Part shown: positions 41,241 to 49,769 of the stretch, in pieces | How the letters are laid out: each line of letters starts with the position of its first letter | How positions within the stretch are numbered: position 1 is the stretch's first letter | Origin: Aquimarina sp. Aq107 | GTDB taxonomy: Bacteria; Bacteroidota; Bacteroidia; Flavobacteriales; Flavobacteriaceae | DNA: 64,000 nt | Direction of reading: 5' to 3' | Assembly (NCBI RefSeq): GCF_943733665.1 | Contig: NZ_OX030782.1 | Coordinates: 3,334,501-3,398,500 of the forward strand | Program-made: the position numbers and the translations under genes | The notes under the pieces: model-generated | The model's input: the letters and a program-made list of their open reading frames with translations, nothing else | The model's database searches: none | Told to the model about the DNA's origin: nothing

Positions 41241-42446
41241 ATGAACATTGATAAGCTTCATCAAAAACTGAAAGAAATCAATACTATTATTGATCAACAA
41301 CAATATCAAAAAGAGAATATTGGCGTTTTATCTGGTTCATCAGGTATTGCCTTATTCCAATTTTATTATGCAAAGTTTTTAGACAAAGACATCACTGAAA
41401 CAAGTAATAGTTTGATGAAAAACTGTATCCAAAAGATCAATGAAGGTTATAACCATGGTACCTATTGTTCAGGAATTTCAGGAATGGGATGGGTTCTCAA
41501 TCATTTAGAACAAAACGATTTTATTGAAATTGATATTGATAATTTATGTTTGGATTTAGACAATTATCTCTATCAATTAATGGTTAACGATCTACAAAAG
41601 GGAAATTACGACTTTTTACACGGAGGTTTAGGGTATGCATTTTATTTTCTTAGTAGATATGAAAACACAAAATCTGATAGCGCGAAAAAAAACTATCAGG
41701 CGTACCTACTTTTTTTTATACATCTAATAAGTAAAAAATCAGAAAATTATAAGAATACTATAAGATGGATTTCGGAAATAGGTGTAGAACACAAAGAAAA
41801 AGTATATAACCTCGGTCTATCTCATGGGATGTCTAGCATAGTCGGAATTCTTACAAAGTTATCGAAGCATCAATATTTTGAAAAAGAAACAAAACTTCTC
41901 TTACAACTAACAATTTCTTATATTTTAAAATACCAAAAAGAAAATACAAAAGGATATTCAATGTTCCCTAATGTCATATACGAAAATGGTTTTTATGAAT
42001 ATAAAAGTAGGCTCGCCTGGTGTTATGGAGATCTAGGAATTGGCATCAGACTTTGGTATGCTGCAAAAGCATTAGGGGATACATCATTAAAAGAAAATGC
42101 GATCAAAATTCTGGAGCATGCTGCACTAAGAACGAATAATGAACAAAACATGGTTAAAGATGCCGGACTATGTCATGGATCTTTTGGCAATGCCCAAATC
42201 TTTCTACGTATGTATAAAGAAACACAGATGTCTGTTTTTAAAGACGCTTGTGATTTTTGGATACAAGATGGATTAAACAAAGCAATCCATGTTGATGGAT
42301 ATGCTGGTTTCAAACAATGGAAAGGTACAAATAAGTGGAAAAAAGAAGTTTCTTTATTGGAAGGGATCGCAGGAATAGGACTTACTCTTATAGATTATTT
42401 GGCTGATTTTGAGACCAATTGGGATGAATGTTTAATGATAAGTTAA
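41241..42446 (+). CDS. LanC-like lanthionine cyclase
   Basis: Zinc enzyme of 401 residues, the usual LanC length, which joins Cys thiols to dehydrated Ser/Thr to form (methyl)lanthionine rings. The alpha/alpha-barrel repeats each carry a Gly-rich turn (CSGISGMGWVL, FLHGGLGYAFYF, GLSHGMSSIVGI, WCYGDLGIGIRLW, LCHGSFGNAQIFL, LEGIAGIGLTLI). The zinc ligands are Cys261 (WCYGD) and Cys311-His312 (LCHG); all are intact. It lies 77 bases after the lanthipeptide-like precursor, in the same direction, so it is its likely modifying enzyme. A partner dehydratase must be encoded elsewhere, or the gene is an orphan. Confidence 0.88.
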   Translation: MNIDKLHQKLKEINTIIDQQQYQKENIGVLSGSSGIALFQFYYAKFLDKDITETSNSLMKNCIQKINEGYNHGTYCSGISGMGWVLNHLEQNDFIEIDIDNLCLDLDNYLYQLMVNDLQKGNYDFLHGGLGYAFYFLSRYENTKSDSAKKNYQAYLLFFIHLISKKSENYKNTIRWISEIGVEHKEKVYNLGLSHGMSSIVGILTKLSKHQYFEKETKLLLQLTISYILKYQKENTKGYSMFPNVIYENGFYEYKSRLAWCYGDLGIGIRLWYAAKALGDTSLKENAIKILEHAALRTNNEQNMVKDAGLCHGSFGNAQIFLRMYKETQMSVFKDACDFWIQDGLNKAIHVDGYAGFKQWKGTNKWKKEVSLLEGIAGIGLTLIDYLADFETNWDECLMIS

Positions 42447-42489
42447 GCAAAAAAATCATAAACATATGCGATATACAACACTTATATAT

Positions 42490-42523
42490 ATAGATATTAC
42501 CTAGAATGTCTATAAACGATCAA
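42490..42523 (+). repeat. degenerate copy of the peptide-cassette repeat
   Basis: ATAGATA (42490-42496) and TGTCTAT (42507-42513), then AAACGATCAAG, align with the 46-bp repeats; the stem survives with a G-U wobble and a 10-base loop. No double-glycine frame follows. The next ATG (42551) opens only 18 codons and runs into the palindrome at 42584-42615. It is probably a decayed cassette, or the start of a small RNA. Confidence 0.5.
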
Positions 42524-42583
42524 GAATTATTAACATCTTAAAACCACACTATGGTAATCCACAGGATGATGAAAATTAATCAT

Positions 42584-42615
42584 AAAAGAGGTTATCGAAT
42601 TCGATAACCTCTTTT
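42584..42615. terminator. 32-bp perfect palindrome, probable terminator
   Basis: AAAAGAGGTTATCGAA / TTCGATAACCTCTTTT, 16-bp arms with no spacer, flanked by A and T runs as in the other terminators here. It stands 138 bases after the lanC stop and 68 bases after the degenerate repeat, so it may end the lanC transcript, a short RNA, or both. Confidence 0.65.
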
Positions 42616-42688
42616 CCTAAACTTCAACTACGATTTCCTTCAAAAAACTTATTTAGACGTCAAACCATCTGATTTTTAACAAAAAAGC

Positions 42689-42696
42689 TATATTTG
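42689..42696 (+). promoter_or_regulatory. putative -7 element of the outer-membrane protein gene
   Basis: TATATTTG, 29 bases before the ATG at 42726. It is of the primary-sigma type and differs from the promoters of the peptide cassettes on either side. Confidence 0.45.
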
Positions 42697-42725
42697 CTGC
42701 TTCACACACTCAGATCGTCATATAC

Positions 42726-43931
42726 ATGAAATTATTACTTTATTTTGCAGTAGGCCTATTTTGTATAGCTACTTGCAGCGCGCAAAGTCTTTATGAAGCT
42801 GGTTATTTTATCGATAACGATGGAAACCGAAAAGAATGCTTAATCAAAAAACTATCCTGGAGAAATAACCCAACAGAATTCGAATGGAAACGAACAATAT
42901 CCTCTAGCCCTAAAACTGAAACTATTGAAAATGTTAAGGAGTTTGCTGTAGGAGAAGATTATAGATTTAAACGATATATCTTGCAATTTGATCTTAATGG
43001 AGATACAGTTGGTAAATCTACTAAATCAAAAGATCCTAATCTTAGGTACCAAAAAATATTTTTAAGAACGATATTACAAAGTAAAACTACCTTATACCAA
43101 TACTCTGAAAATGGTGTACATCGTTTTTTCTATACAGATCCAAATACAGTATATCCTGAATTACTTTTATATAAAGTATTTTATACGCCAGATGAAAGTA
43201 AAAAACCGGGGAAAAAAATTATCCCACAAGAAAACAACACTTATCAACAACAATTACAGGATAAAATAAATTGCGAGAATCAAGATGTGTCTAAACTAAC
43301 TTACACACAACGAGATTTAAAAAGATACTTCAAAAAATATAACGAATGTAAAGGCAATGAAATAGAATATAGCATTCGTAAAAAAATCAATCAAACTAAA
43401 ATAGGTATTGTTGCCGCTGCAGATGTAAGCGGCTTTACACACAACTCAATTATTGGTAGCGCTGGTAATGTAAGTTATGATGACGTTTTTGTGCCAAGAT
43501 ATGGTATATTTATAGAAACTTTTATACCTTTTTCTAAGGTAGATTTAAGCTTCTTCTTAGAATCTACATATAAAGCTTTTACCATGGACGGTAGGGATTT
43601 TGCAATTTCTAATAGTGAATTCGAATTAGATTACAAAAGTATCAATGTAGCTGTTGGACCACGATTTCATATTTACTTAAGCTCTAAGTTTGAGTTATTT
43701 CTAGAAGGAGGTCTTACTGTCGATTTTAATATTGGTACAGAGTCTAATGTTTTCGCAGATAATGAAATAGAAAATACCACTACTGATTATTTTTATGGTG
43801 GAGGTTTAGGATCAGGTCGATTTAAAATTGGTTTTAGACAATATACCGCTAAAAATATATCAAAAAGTACTTCTATCCCAGATTCAGAATTAACGACGTC
43901 TAGTTTATATCTTTCAATGAATCTATTTTAA
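42726..43931 (+). CDS. outer-membrane beta-barrel-like protein
   Basis: Exported protein of 401 residues with a signal peptide (about 1-20, ending CSAQS). The first 160 residues open with SLYEAGYFIDNDGNRKECLI, a pattern I associate with a widespread flavobacterial family of unknown role. The last 200 residues alternate hydrophobic and polar residues with Gly and aromatic pairs (FFLESTYKAFTMDG, FELFLEGGLTVDFNIG), ending SLYLSMNLF with a C-terminal Phe as in outer-membrane barrels. It sits between peptide cassettes but has a primary-sigma promoter. A link to peptide export or immunity is only a possibility. Confidence 0.65.
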   Translation: MKLLLYFAVGLFCIATCSAQSLYEAGYFIDNDGNRKECLIKKLSWRNNPTEFEWKRTISSSPKTETIENVKEFAVGEDYRFKRYILQFDLNGDTVGKSTKSKDPNLRYQKIFLRTILQSKTTLYQYSENGVHRFFYTDPNTVYPELLLYKVFYTPDESKKPGKKIIPQENNTYQQQLQDKINCENQDVSKLTYTQRDLKRYFKKYNECKGNEIEYSIRKKINQTKIGIVAAADVSGFTHNSIIGSAGNVSYDDVFVPRYGIFIETFIPFSKVDLSFFLESTYKAFTMDGRDFAISNSEFELDYKSINVAVGPRFHIYLSSKFELFLEGGLTVDFNIGTESNVFADNEIENTTTDYFYGGGLGSGRFKIGFRQYTAKNISKSTSIPDSELTTSSLYLSMNLF

Positions 43932-44034
43932 AACTTAAAAATTATAATAGTTTCAATAAAAAACTGAATTTTCCCTGTTTATTTAACATCTCTTTAAGCA
44001 ACAATTATATTATTAATCGTTCTTAATATATTAA

Positions 44035-44070
44035 ATAGACATATACCTTGAGTGTCTATAAATGTTCAGG
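44035..44070 (+). repeat. peptide-cassette repeat, variant copy
   Basis: ATAGACA (44035-44041) / TGTCTAT (44053-44059) with an 11-base loop. The last 22 bases (44049-44070, ending AAATGTTCAGG) are identical to both 46-bp repeats, while the left part carries extra bases (ATCGTTCTTAATA lies farther upstream, from 44016). It precedes the peptide gene at 44101 by 30 bases. Confidence 0.75.
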
Positions 44071-44100
44071 GCGTTATAAATTATTCTTAAAACTAACAAC

Positions 44101-44280
44101 ATGTTAAAGAACATTTTAAAAGAAAACGGAGTTCAGGAAATTAAAAAAAACCAACAAAAATCCATTAACGGAGGTAACGGAAATCCTGCTTGTGCTCAAG
44201 CAATCTCTATCGATGGAACTCTATGTCTATGTTTAGGTTGGTATCCTCAAAATGGGGTATGCGTAAACGGGAATCAATAA
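44101..44280 (+). CDS. double-glycine leader peptide precursor (short 4-Cys core)
   Basis: Precursor of 59 residues. The leader MLKNILKENGVQEIKKNQQK plus SINGG (25 residues) is closely similar to those at 8257 and 40462. The 34-residue core has four Cys in an AC, LCLC, VC arrangement and ends NGNQ; it is hydrophobic in the middle (LCLCLGWYP). The start ATG lies 30 bases after the repeat, and a strong terminator follows at 44291-44326. The gene is easily missed for its size. Cleavage after GG and two disulphides are predicted from the pattern only. Confidence 0.8.
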   Translation: MLKNILKENGVQEIKKNQQKSINGGNGNPACAQAISIDGTLCLCLGWYPQNGVCVNGNQ

Positions 44281-44290
44281 AATACTTCTA

Positions 44291-44326
44291 AAAAAAGAGA
44301 GGATGTTTTTACATCCTCTCTTTTTT
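44291..44326. terminator. bidirectional terminator between the short peptide gene and recQ
   Basis: AAAAAAGAGAGGATGT / ACATCCTCTCTTTTTT, a perfect 16-bp stem with a TTTT loop. Confidence 0.9.
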
Positions 44327-44344
44327 ATTTCTATAATATCTACT

Positions 44345-46552
44345 TTAATTAGCTACATCACTAATAAATTTGATACGATACAATCTTAATTCTTCATCAT
44401 CATAATCTCCATCAAACTCTTCAATCGCCGTATCTATTTTATCATTTTCCGCCTCTATAAAATATTCATGAATTTCTTCTTGTTGATCTTCATCTAATAT
44501 TTCATCTATCCAGTATGTAATATTAAGTTTAGTACCACTATATACAATAGCTTCCATTTCTTTAATAAACTCTGGCATATCCATTCCTTTAGCTGCAGCG
44601 ATATCATCCAACGGAAGTTTTCTATCTACATTCTGGATAATATATAACTTAAGTCCACTATTAGCTCCTGTACTTTTTACGACAAAATCATCTGGACGCA
44701 TGATATCATTCTCATCTACATATTTAGAGATTAATGCTACAAACTCTTTTCCGTATTTTTTGGCTTTTCCTTCTCCTACTCCATGTACATTTCCTAATTC
44801 CTCAATACTTATAGGATATTTAAGGGCCATATCTTCTAGCGATGGATCCTGAAATACCACGAACGGAGGAACTCCTAATTTCTTGGCAACAGTTTTTCTT
44901 AAATCTTTAAGCATCCCAACTAATCGGTCATCGGTACCTCCTGCTTTTCCTCCTGCTTTCGCAGCAGTAATAATAGAATCGTCCTTAGTCTGATCATATA
45001 CATGATCCTCTGTCATCATAAAACTCACAGGCGATTCGATAAACTTTCTTCCTTCTGGAGTAATCCTTATGACACCATAAGTCTCTATATCTTTTTTCAA
45101 ATACCCAGAAACAAGCACTTGTCTAATCAATGCCATCCAATATTTATCTTCTCTAGACTTACCTGTTCCAAAAAAAGGTTGCTCATGAGTTTTATGAGAT
45201 ATAATAAGCGCATTACTTTTTCCGATCAACGTATTTACTAAGTCTTTCGATTTATAAATTTCTCCTGTCCTATTAACAACTTTTAATAAGAGTTGCACTT
45301 CTTCCTGTGCTTCGTGTTTCTTTTTTGGATTACGAACATTATCATCCATATCCGCTCCTTCACCTGTAACCTCATCAAACTCCTCACCAAAATAATGCAA
45401 TATAAATTTACGTCTGGATATAGAAGTTTCTGCAAAAGCTACTACTTCCTGTAACAATGCATGTCCTATCTCCTGCTCTGCAACAGGTTTTCCACTCATA
45501 AATTTTTCTAACTTCTCAATATCTTTATAAGCATAATAAGCTAAACAGTGTCCTTCTCCTCCATCTCTACCGGCACGACCAGTTTCTTGATAATAACTTT
45601 CTATACTCTTAGGAATATCATGATGGATCACAAAACGTACATCTGGTTTATCGATACCCATTCCAAAAGCTATCGTAGCAACTACTACATCAGCATCTTC
45701 CATCAAGAACATATCTTGATGTTTTGCTCTGGTCTTAGCATCCAGACCTGCATGATAAGGTACTGCTTTTACTCCATTTACCTCTAGTGTTTGAGCAAGC
45801 TCTTCAACGCGCTTTCTACTTAAACAGTAAACAATACCACTCTTACCCGAATTTTGTTTTACAAAACGGATGATATCAGCATCTACATTTTTTGTCTTAG
45901 GACGTATCTCATAAAACAAATTAGGACGATTAAAGGAAGCCTTAAATGTTTTGGCATTACTCATCGCCAAATTCTTAAGAATATCTTCTTGAACTTTTGG
46001 CGTTGCAGTTGCTGTTAATCCTATAATCGGAATATCTTCTCCAATTCGTTTAATAATATTTCTTAGATTTCTATACTCTGGCCTAAAATCATGCCCCCAT
46101 TCACTTATACAATGGGCTTCGTCCACTGCGAGAAAAGAAATTTTTTGTTCTTTTAGGAAATCTACATATTCTTCTTTTGTCAGAGACTCCGGAGCAACAT
46201 AAAGTAACTTGGTTACACCACTAACAATATCTCCTTTTACTCTTTTAACCTCGGATTTGTTGAGGGAAGAATTTAAAACATGTGCTATTCCTTCTTCAGA
46301 AGAAATACTTCGAATAGCATCTACTTGATTTTTCATTAGTGCGATTAGCGGAGAAACTACAATAGCTGTTCCTTCACACATTAAGGCAGGAAGCTGGTAG
46401 CAAAGGGATTTTCCACCACCTGTAGGCATAATAACAAAAGTATTTTGTTTTCCTAAAATACTTTCTATAACCTTCTCCTGCAATCCTCTAAATTGACTAA
46501 AACCAAAGTACTTTTTTAAAGCTCCTTGTAAGTCGGTTTCGTTCAAACTCAT
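44345..46552 (-). CDS. recQ: ATP-dependent DNA helicase RecQ
   Basis: 3'-5' helicase of 735 residues for recombination and fork repair. Motif order: Walker A MPTGGGKSLCYQLPA, motif II AVDEAHCISEWGHDFRPEY, motif III GLTATATP, motif V/VI ATIAFGMGIDKPDVRF and YYQETGRAGRDG. The RQC region follows with a shortened or unusual zinc-binding segment (the usual four Cys are not evident around 380-420). Next come a winged-helix region and an HRDC domain (about 535-615), then an acidic tail. Long forms of this kind are common in Bacteroidota. Single gene, ended by the shared terminator. Confidence 0.93.
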   Translation of the reverse strand: MSLNETDLQGALKKYFGFSQFRGLQEKVIESILGKQNTFVIMPTGGGKSLCYQLPALMCEGTAIVVSPLIALMKNQVDAIRSISSEEGIAHVLNSSLNKSEVKRVKGDIVSGVTKLLYVAPESLTKEEYVDFLKEQKISFLAVDEAHCISEWGHDFRPEYRNLRNIIKRIGEDIPIIGLTATATPKVQEDILKNLAMSNAKTFKASFNRPNLFYEIRPKTKNVDADIIRFVKQNSGKSGIVYCLSRKRVEELAQTLEVNGVKAVPYHAGLDAKTRAKHQDMFLMEDADVVVATIAFGMGIDKPDVRFVIHHDIPKSIESYYQETGRAGRDGGEGHCLAYYAYKDIEKLEKFMSGKPVAEQEIGHALLQEVVAFAETSISRRKFILHYFGEEFDEVTGEGADMDDNVRNPKKKHEAQEEVQLLLKVVNRTGEIYKSKDLVNTLIGKSNALIISHKTHEQPFFGTGKSREDKYWMALIRQVLVSGYLKKDIETYGVIRITPEGRKFIESPVSFMMTEDHVYDQTKDDSIITAAKAGGKAGGTDDRLVGMLKDLRKTVAKKLGVPPFVVFQDPSLEDMALKYPISIEELGNVHGVGEGKAKKYGKEFVALISKYVDENDIMRPDDFVVKSTGANSGLKLYIIQNVDRKLPLDDIAAAKGMDMPEFIKEMEAIVYSGTKLNITYWIDEILDEDQQEEIHEYFIEAENDKIDTAIEEFDGDYDDEELRLYRIKFISDVAN

Positions 46553-46722
46553 TAAATCGTTTAACTTTTATATACCAATTAAATTAAAATCGCTATCACT
46601 AAAACCTTTTTCCCCAGTAAAGATTTAGTGGATTGTTCTTTTTTTAAAAGTTACCAAAGATAAGCAAAACTAAAAATAGTAAGCTTTTTTCTGGCACTAT
46701 TTAAAATTCATAAGGTATTACA

Positions 46723-46730
46723 TACCTTTG
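46723..46730 (+). promoter_or_regulatory. putative -7 element of the kdsD-tatC-lptB operon
   Basis: TACCTTTG matches TAnnTTTG, 52 bases before the TTG start of the isomerase gene. No convincing TTG at -33. Confidence 0.45.
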
Positions 46731-46782
46731 CATAATTAAAGATAATAAAATCTTTATTTATAACACGCAAATTTTATAAATT

Positions 46783-47748
46783 TTGAACACCCTCGATACG
46801 ATTATTTCTTTTGCCCAAAAAACCATTAATGAAGAAGCGAAAGCGATTGCACACTTAGAACAGCTTATAGATCAAGAGTTTGCAGAAGCCGTGAATACTA
46901 TTCACAATTCTAATGGTCGTGTAATTATCACAGGAATTGGCAAGAGTGCTATTATTGCTTCAAAAATAGTGGCTACTATGAATTCTACAGGGACTCCAGC
47001 AGTATTTATGCACGCAGCAGATGCAATTCACGGTGATTTAGGTAATATTCTTAAAGATGATGTAGTAATTTGCATCTCTAAAAGCGGAAATACTCCTGAA
47101 ATTAAAGTGTTAGTACCTCTGATTAAAAACTTTAACAATACTTTAATTGGTATTACCTCTAATAAGGAATCATTTTTAGGTCAAGAAGCAGACTTTGTTT
47201 TAAATGCTTTTGTAGAAAAAGAAGCATGCCCTAATAATTTAGCTCCTACAACCAGTACCACTGCACAATTAGTTATTGGTGATGCTGTAGCGGTAAGTCT
47301 GTTAAATCTAAAAGGATTTTCTAGTACAGATTTTGCCAAATATCATCCAGGAGGAGCTTTAGGAAAAAAACTATACCTACGGGTCAATGATATTGTATCC
47401 AAAAATGAAAAACCTGAGGTAAGTCCAGATTCTGATATCAACGCTGTGATTGTAGAAATGACAGAAAAAAGATTAGGTGCAACCGCAGTTACCGAAGACA
47501 ATAAAATTATCGGAATAATTACAGATGGTGATTTAAGAAGAATGCTTACCACGAACACTTCTTTTGCTGGGTTAACTGCTAAGGACATTATGTCCCCTAA
47601 TCCTAAACGTATCGATGCAGATGCAATGGCGATAGATGCTCTAGATAGACTGGAGGAGTACGGAATATCGCATTTGTTAGCAGAAGAAAAAGGTAATTAT
47701 GCAGGTCTTTTACATATTCATGATCTAATGAGAGAAGGTATTTTATAA
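46783..47748 (+). CDS. kdsD: D-arabinose-5-phosphate isomerase (KpsF/GutQ family)
   Basis: Isomerase of 321 residues converting ribulose 5-phosphate to arabinose 5-phosphate, the first step to the LPS sugar Kdo. A SIS domain (about 35-180) shows GRVIITGIGKSAIIASKI and ISKSGNTPEIK, then KYHPGGALGKKLYLRV, and two CBS domains follow (about 205-321). The start is a TTG: no ATG exists upstream in frame and the first internal one would remove 65 residues of the SIS domain. It overlaps tatC by one base (TAATG) and shares an envelope-biogenesis operon with lptB. Confidence 0.92.
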   Translation: MNTLDTIISFAQKTINEEAKAIAHLEQLIDQEFAEAVNTIHNSNGRVIITGIGKSAIIASKIVATMNSTGTPAVFMHAADAIHGDLGNILKDDVVICISKSGNTPEIKVLVPLIKNFNNTLIGITSNKESFLGQEADFVLNAFVEKEACPNNLAPTTSTTAQLVIGDAVAVSLLNLKGFSSTDFAKYHPGGALGKKLYLRVNDIVSKNEKPEVSPDSDINAVIVEMTEKRLGATAVTEDNKIIGIITDGDLRRMLTTNTSFAGLTAKDIMSPNPKRIDADAMAIDALDRLEEYGISHLLAEEKGNYAGLLHIHDLMREGIL

Positions 47749-48590
47749 TGACAAATAAAGCAACAAAAGATCCGCAGTCCATGTCGTTTCTTGATCACCT
47801 AGAAGAGTTACGATGGCATTTAATAAGAGCAACTTTAGCAATAGTTTTGGTTGCTATTTTTGCCTTTATTTTCATAAAAACTATTTTTACGGATATCATC
47901 TTTGCATTAAGAGATCCAAATTTTATCTCTTATAGAGTTTTATGTGGTATTTCGGAAACCTTTGGAATGGAAAAAGGCTGTCTAGAAGAAATGCCTTTTA
48001 ATTTTATAAGTACAGAAATGGCTGGACAATTTAGTGCTGCTATATGGACATCTATTACCACAGGATTTGTAGTAGCATTCCCTTATATATTACACGAGTT
48101 TTGGAAATTCATTTCACCAGCACTTTATGAAAAAGAGCGAAAGCATTCCAGAGGATTTATTATAGTCTCTTCTATATTATTTTTTATTGGTGTCCTTTTT
48201 GGGTATTATATTATCGCACCGCTTTCGGTAAATTTCTTAGCTACTTTTTCTGTCGCTGAAGTTGTAGAAAATCAGATAAAAATAGGGTCTTATATATCAT
48301 TAGTTAGAGCTTCTGTAATTGCATCTGGATTTATTTTTGAATTACCTATTATTATATACTTTTTAAGTAAAGTAGGATTAGTAACACCGGAATTTATGAG
48401 ACGTAATCGAAAATATGCATTGGTTATTGTTCTTATTTTAGCTGCTGTAATCACACCTCCAGATATCTCTACTCAGATAATTGTTGCAATACCAATACTT
48501 ATATTATATGAGATAAGTATTTTTATTTCCAAAATGGTTGTCAGAAGAGAAAATAAAAAGAATAAAAAATTAACAACACAAACTAGATGA
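47748..48590 (+). CDS. tatC: twin-arginine translocase subunit TatC
   Basis: Six-helix inner-membrane protein of 280 residues that recognises twin-arginine signal peptides of folded proteins. The N-terminal FLDHLEELRWHLIRA is the TatC signature, followed by the FWKFISPALYEKERK loop and the ELPIIIYFLSKVGLVTPEFM segment. It overlaps kdsD by 1 base and the CMD gene by 4 bases. TatA is not in this window. Confidence 0.95.
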   Translation: MTNKATKDPQSMSFLDHLEELRWHLIRATLAIVLVAIFAFIFIKTIFTDIIFALRDPNFISYRVLCGISETFGMEKGCLEEMPFNFISTEMAGQFSAAIWTSITTGFVVAFPYILHEFWKFISPALYEKERKHSRGFIIVSSILFFIGVLFGYYIIAPLSVNFLATFSVAEVVENQIKIGSYISLVRASVIASGFIFELPIIIYFLSKVGLVTPEFMRRNRKYALVIVLILAAVITPPDISTQIIVAIPILILYEISIFISKMVVRRENKKNKKLTTQTR

Positions 48591-48943
48591 GTAATATAGT
48601 TGAAGAATTTAACGAATATAGAGAGAGAATGAACTCTCGTATTCTAGAAGATAATAATAAAATTATTAAAAGAATTTTTAATCTAGATACGAATGCTTTT
48701 ATGAAAGGAGCATTGGATGTAAAAACGAAAGAGCTATTAGGTTTGGTTGCTTCTGCAGTATTAAGATGTGATGACTGCGTCCGCTATCATTTAGAGACTT
48801 GTCATAAAGAAGGTTTAACCAAAGAAGAAGTTGCAGAAACTCTAAGCATTGCAACTTTAATTGGTGGAACAATTGTAATTCCTCATCTTCGTAGAGCATA
48901 TGAGTACTGGGATGCATTAGATGCAAATACATCTGAAAATTAA
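48587..48943 (+). CDS. carboxymuconolactone decarboxylase-family protein (AhpD-like)
   Basis: Helical protein of 118 residues with the CMD/AhpD fold. The active-site segment reads RCDDCVRYHLETCHKEG, a CxxC-x3-H motif as in alkylhydroperoxidases, so it is probably a thiol-based peroxidase or reductase rather than a decarboxylase. It begins inside the tatC stop (ATGA), so it is translationally coupled to tatC. Its place between tatC and lptB is common in Bacteroidota as I recall; the reason is unknown. Confidence 0.88.
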   Translation: MSNIVEEFNEYRERMNSRILEDNNKIIKRIFNLDTNAFMKGALDVKTKELLGLVASAVLRCDDCVRYHLETCHKEGLTKEEVAETLSIATLIGGTIVIPHLRRAYEYWDALDANTSEN

Positions 48944-49016
48944 GGTTTAAAAGAAATACTATAAATTTACCTGCTCATTATAGCAACACTTACCATCTAA
49001 AGAAGTCATTCTGATT

Positions 49017-49757
49017 ATGAAGTTAAAAGCGGACAACTTAATTAAGTCATACAAAGGTCGAAAAGTAGTAAAAGGGATTTCTCTGGAAGTAAATCAAGGA
49101 GAAATTGTAGGTTTATTAGGGCCCAATGGAGCTGGTAAAACTACTTCTTTTTATATGATTGTAGGTTTAGTTAAACCTAACGGTGGAAAAATCACTTTGG
49201 ACAATACCGATATCACCAAATTTCCTATGTACAAACGTGCGCAGAATGGTATTGGTTATTTGGCTCAGGAAGCTTCCGTTTTTAGAAAATTAAGTATAGA
49301 AGACAATATTCTAAGTGTTCTTCAACTAACAAAACTTTCTAAAAAAGAACAACTTCATAAAATGGAGTCTCTAATAGAAGAGTTTGGATTAGGACATATT
49401 AGAAAAAACCGTGGTGATCTTCTTAGTGGTGGTGAGAGAAGACGTACAGAAATTGCCAGAGCACTAGCTACTGATCCAAATTTCATTCTACTTGATGAAC
49501 CATTCGCAGGAGTAGATCCAGTTGCTGTAGAAGATATTCAACGGATTGTAGCACAACTAAAAAATAAAAACATTGGAATCCTGATTACGGATCATAATGT
49601 ACAAGAGACTCTTGCTATTACCGACAGAACCTACTTAATGTTCGAAGGAAGCATTCTTAAAGCAGGTATTCCTGAGGAATTAGCAGAAGATGAAATGGTT
49701 CGTAAAGTATATCTTGGTCAGAATTTTGAACTTAGAAAGAAGAAATTAGATTTTTAG
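49017..49757 (+). CDS. lptB: LPS export ABC transporter ATP-binding protein LptB
   Basis: ATPase of 246 residues that drives LptFG extraction of LPS from the inner membrane. Walker [18 protein letters not shown]-loop [12 protein letters not shown], signature [16 protein letters not shown], Walker [17 protein letters not shown] and switch [10 protein letters not shown]; the [12 protein letters not shown] and [15 protein letters not shown] stretches separate LptB from other ATPases. Last gene of the kdsD operon, 73 bases after the CMD gene. Confidence 0.95.
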   Translation: MKLKADNLIKSYKGRKVVKGISLEVNQGEIVGLLGPNGAGKTTSFYMIVGLVKPNGGKITLDNTDITKFPMYKRAQNGIGYLAQEASVFRKLSIEDNILSVLQLTKLSKKEQLHKMESLIEEFGLGHIRKNRGDLLSGGERRRTEIARALATDPNFILLDEPFAGVDPVAVEDIQRIVAQLKNKNIGILITDHNVQETLAITDRTYLMFEGSILKAGIPEELAEDEMVRKVYLGQNFELRKKKLDF

Positions 49758-49769
49758 ATATAGCTTTTC

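Noticed and set aside
42551..42607. An 18-codon open frame after the degenerate repeat as a real peptide gene
   Set aside because: It lacks a GG leader, and its end runs into the terminator palindrome, so coding is unlikely.
43984..44030. A fifth copy of the GTAACATTT promoter before the peptide gene at 44101
   Set aside because: The best match (GCAACAATT at 43998) is only 9 bases from ATCGTTC and has mismatches; the evidence is too weak to call.
40389..44070. The hairpin repeats as a CRISPR array or transposon ends
   Set aside because: Copies lie hundreds to thousands of bases apart with genes between, lack uniform spacers, and no cas or transposase gene is present.
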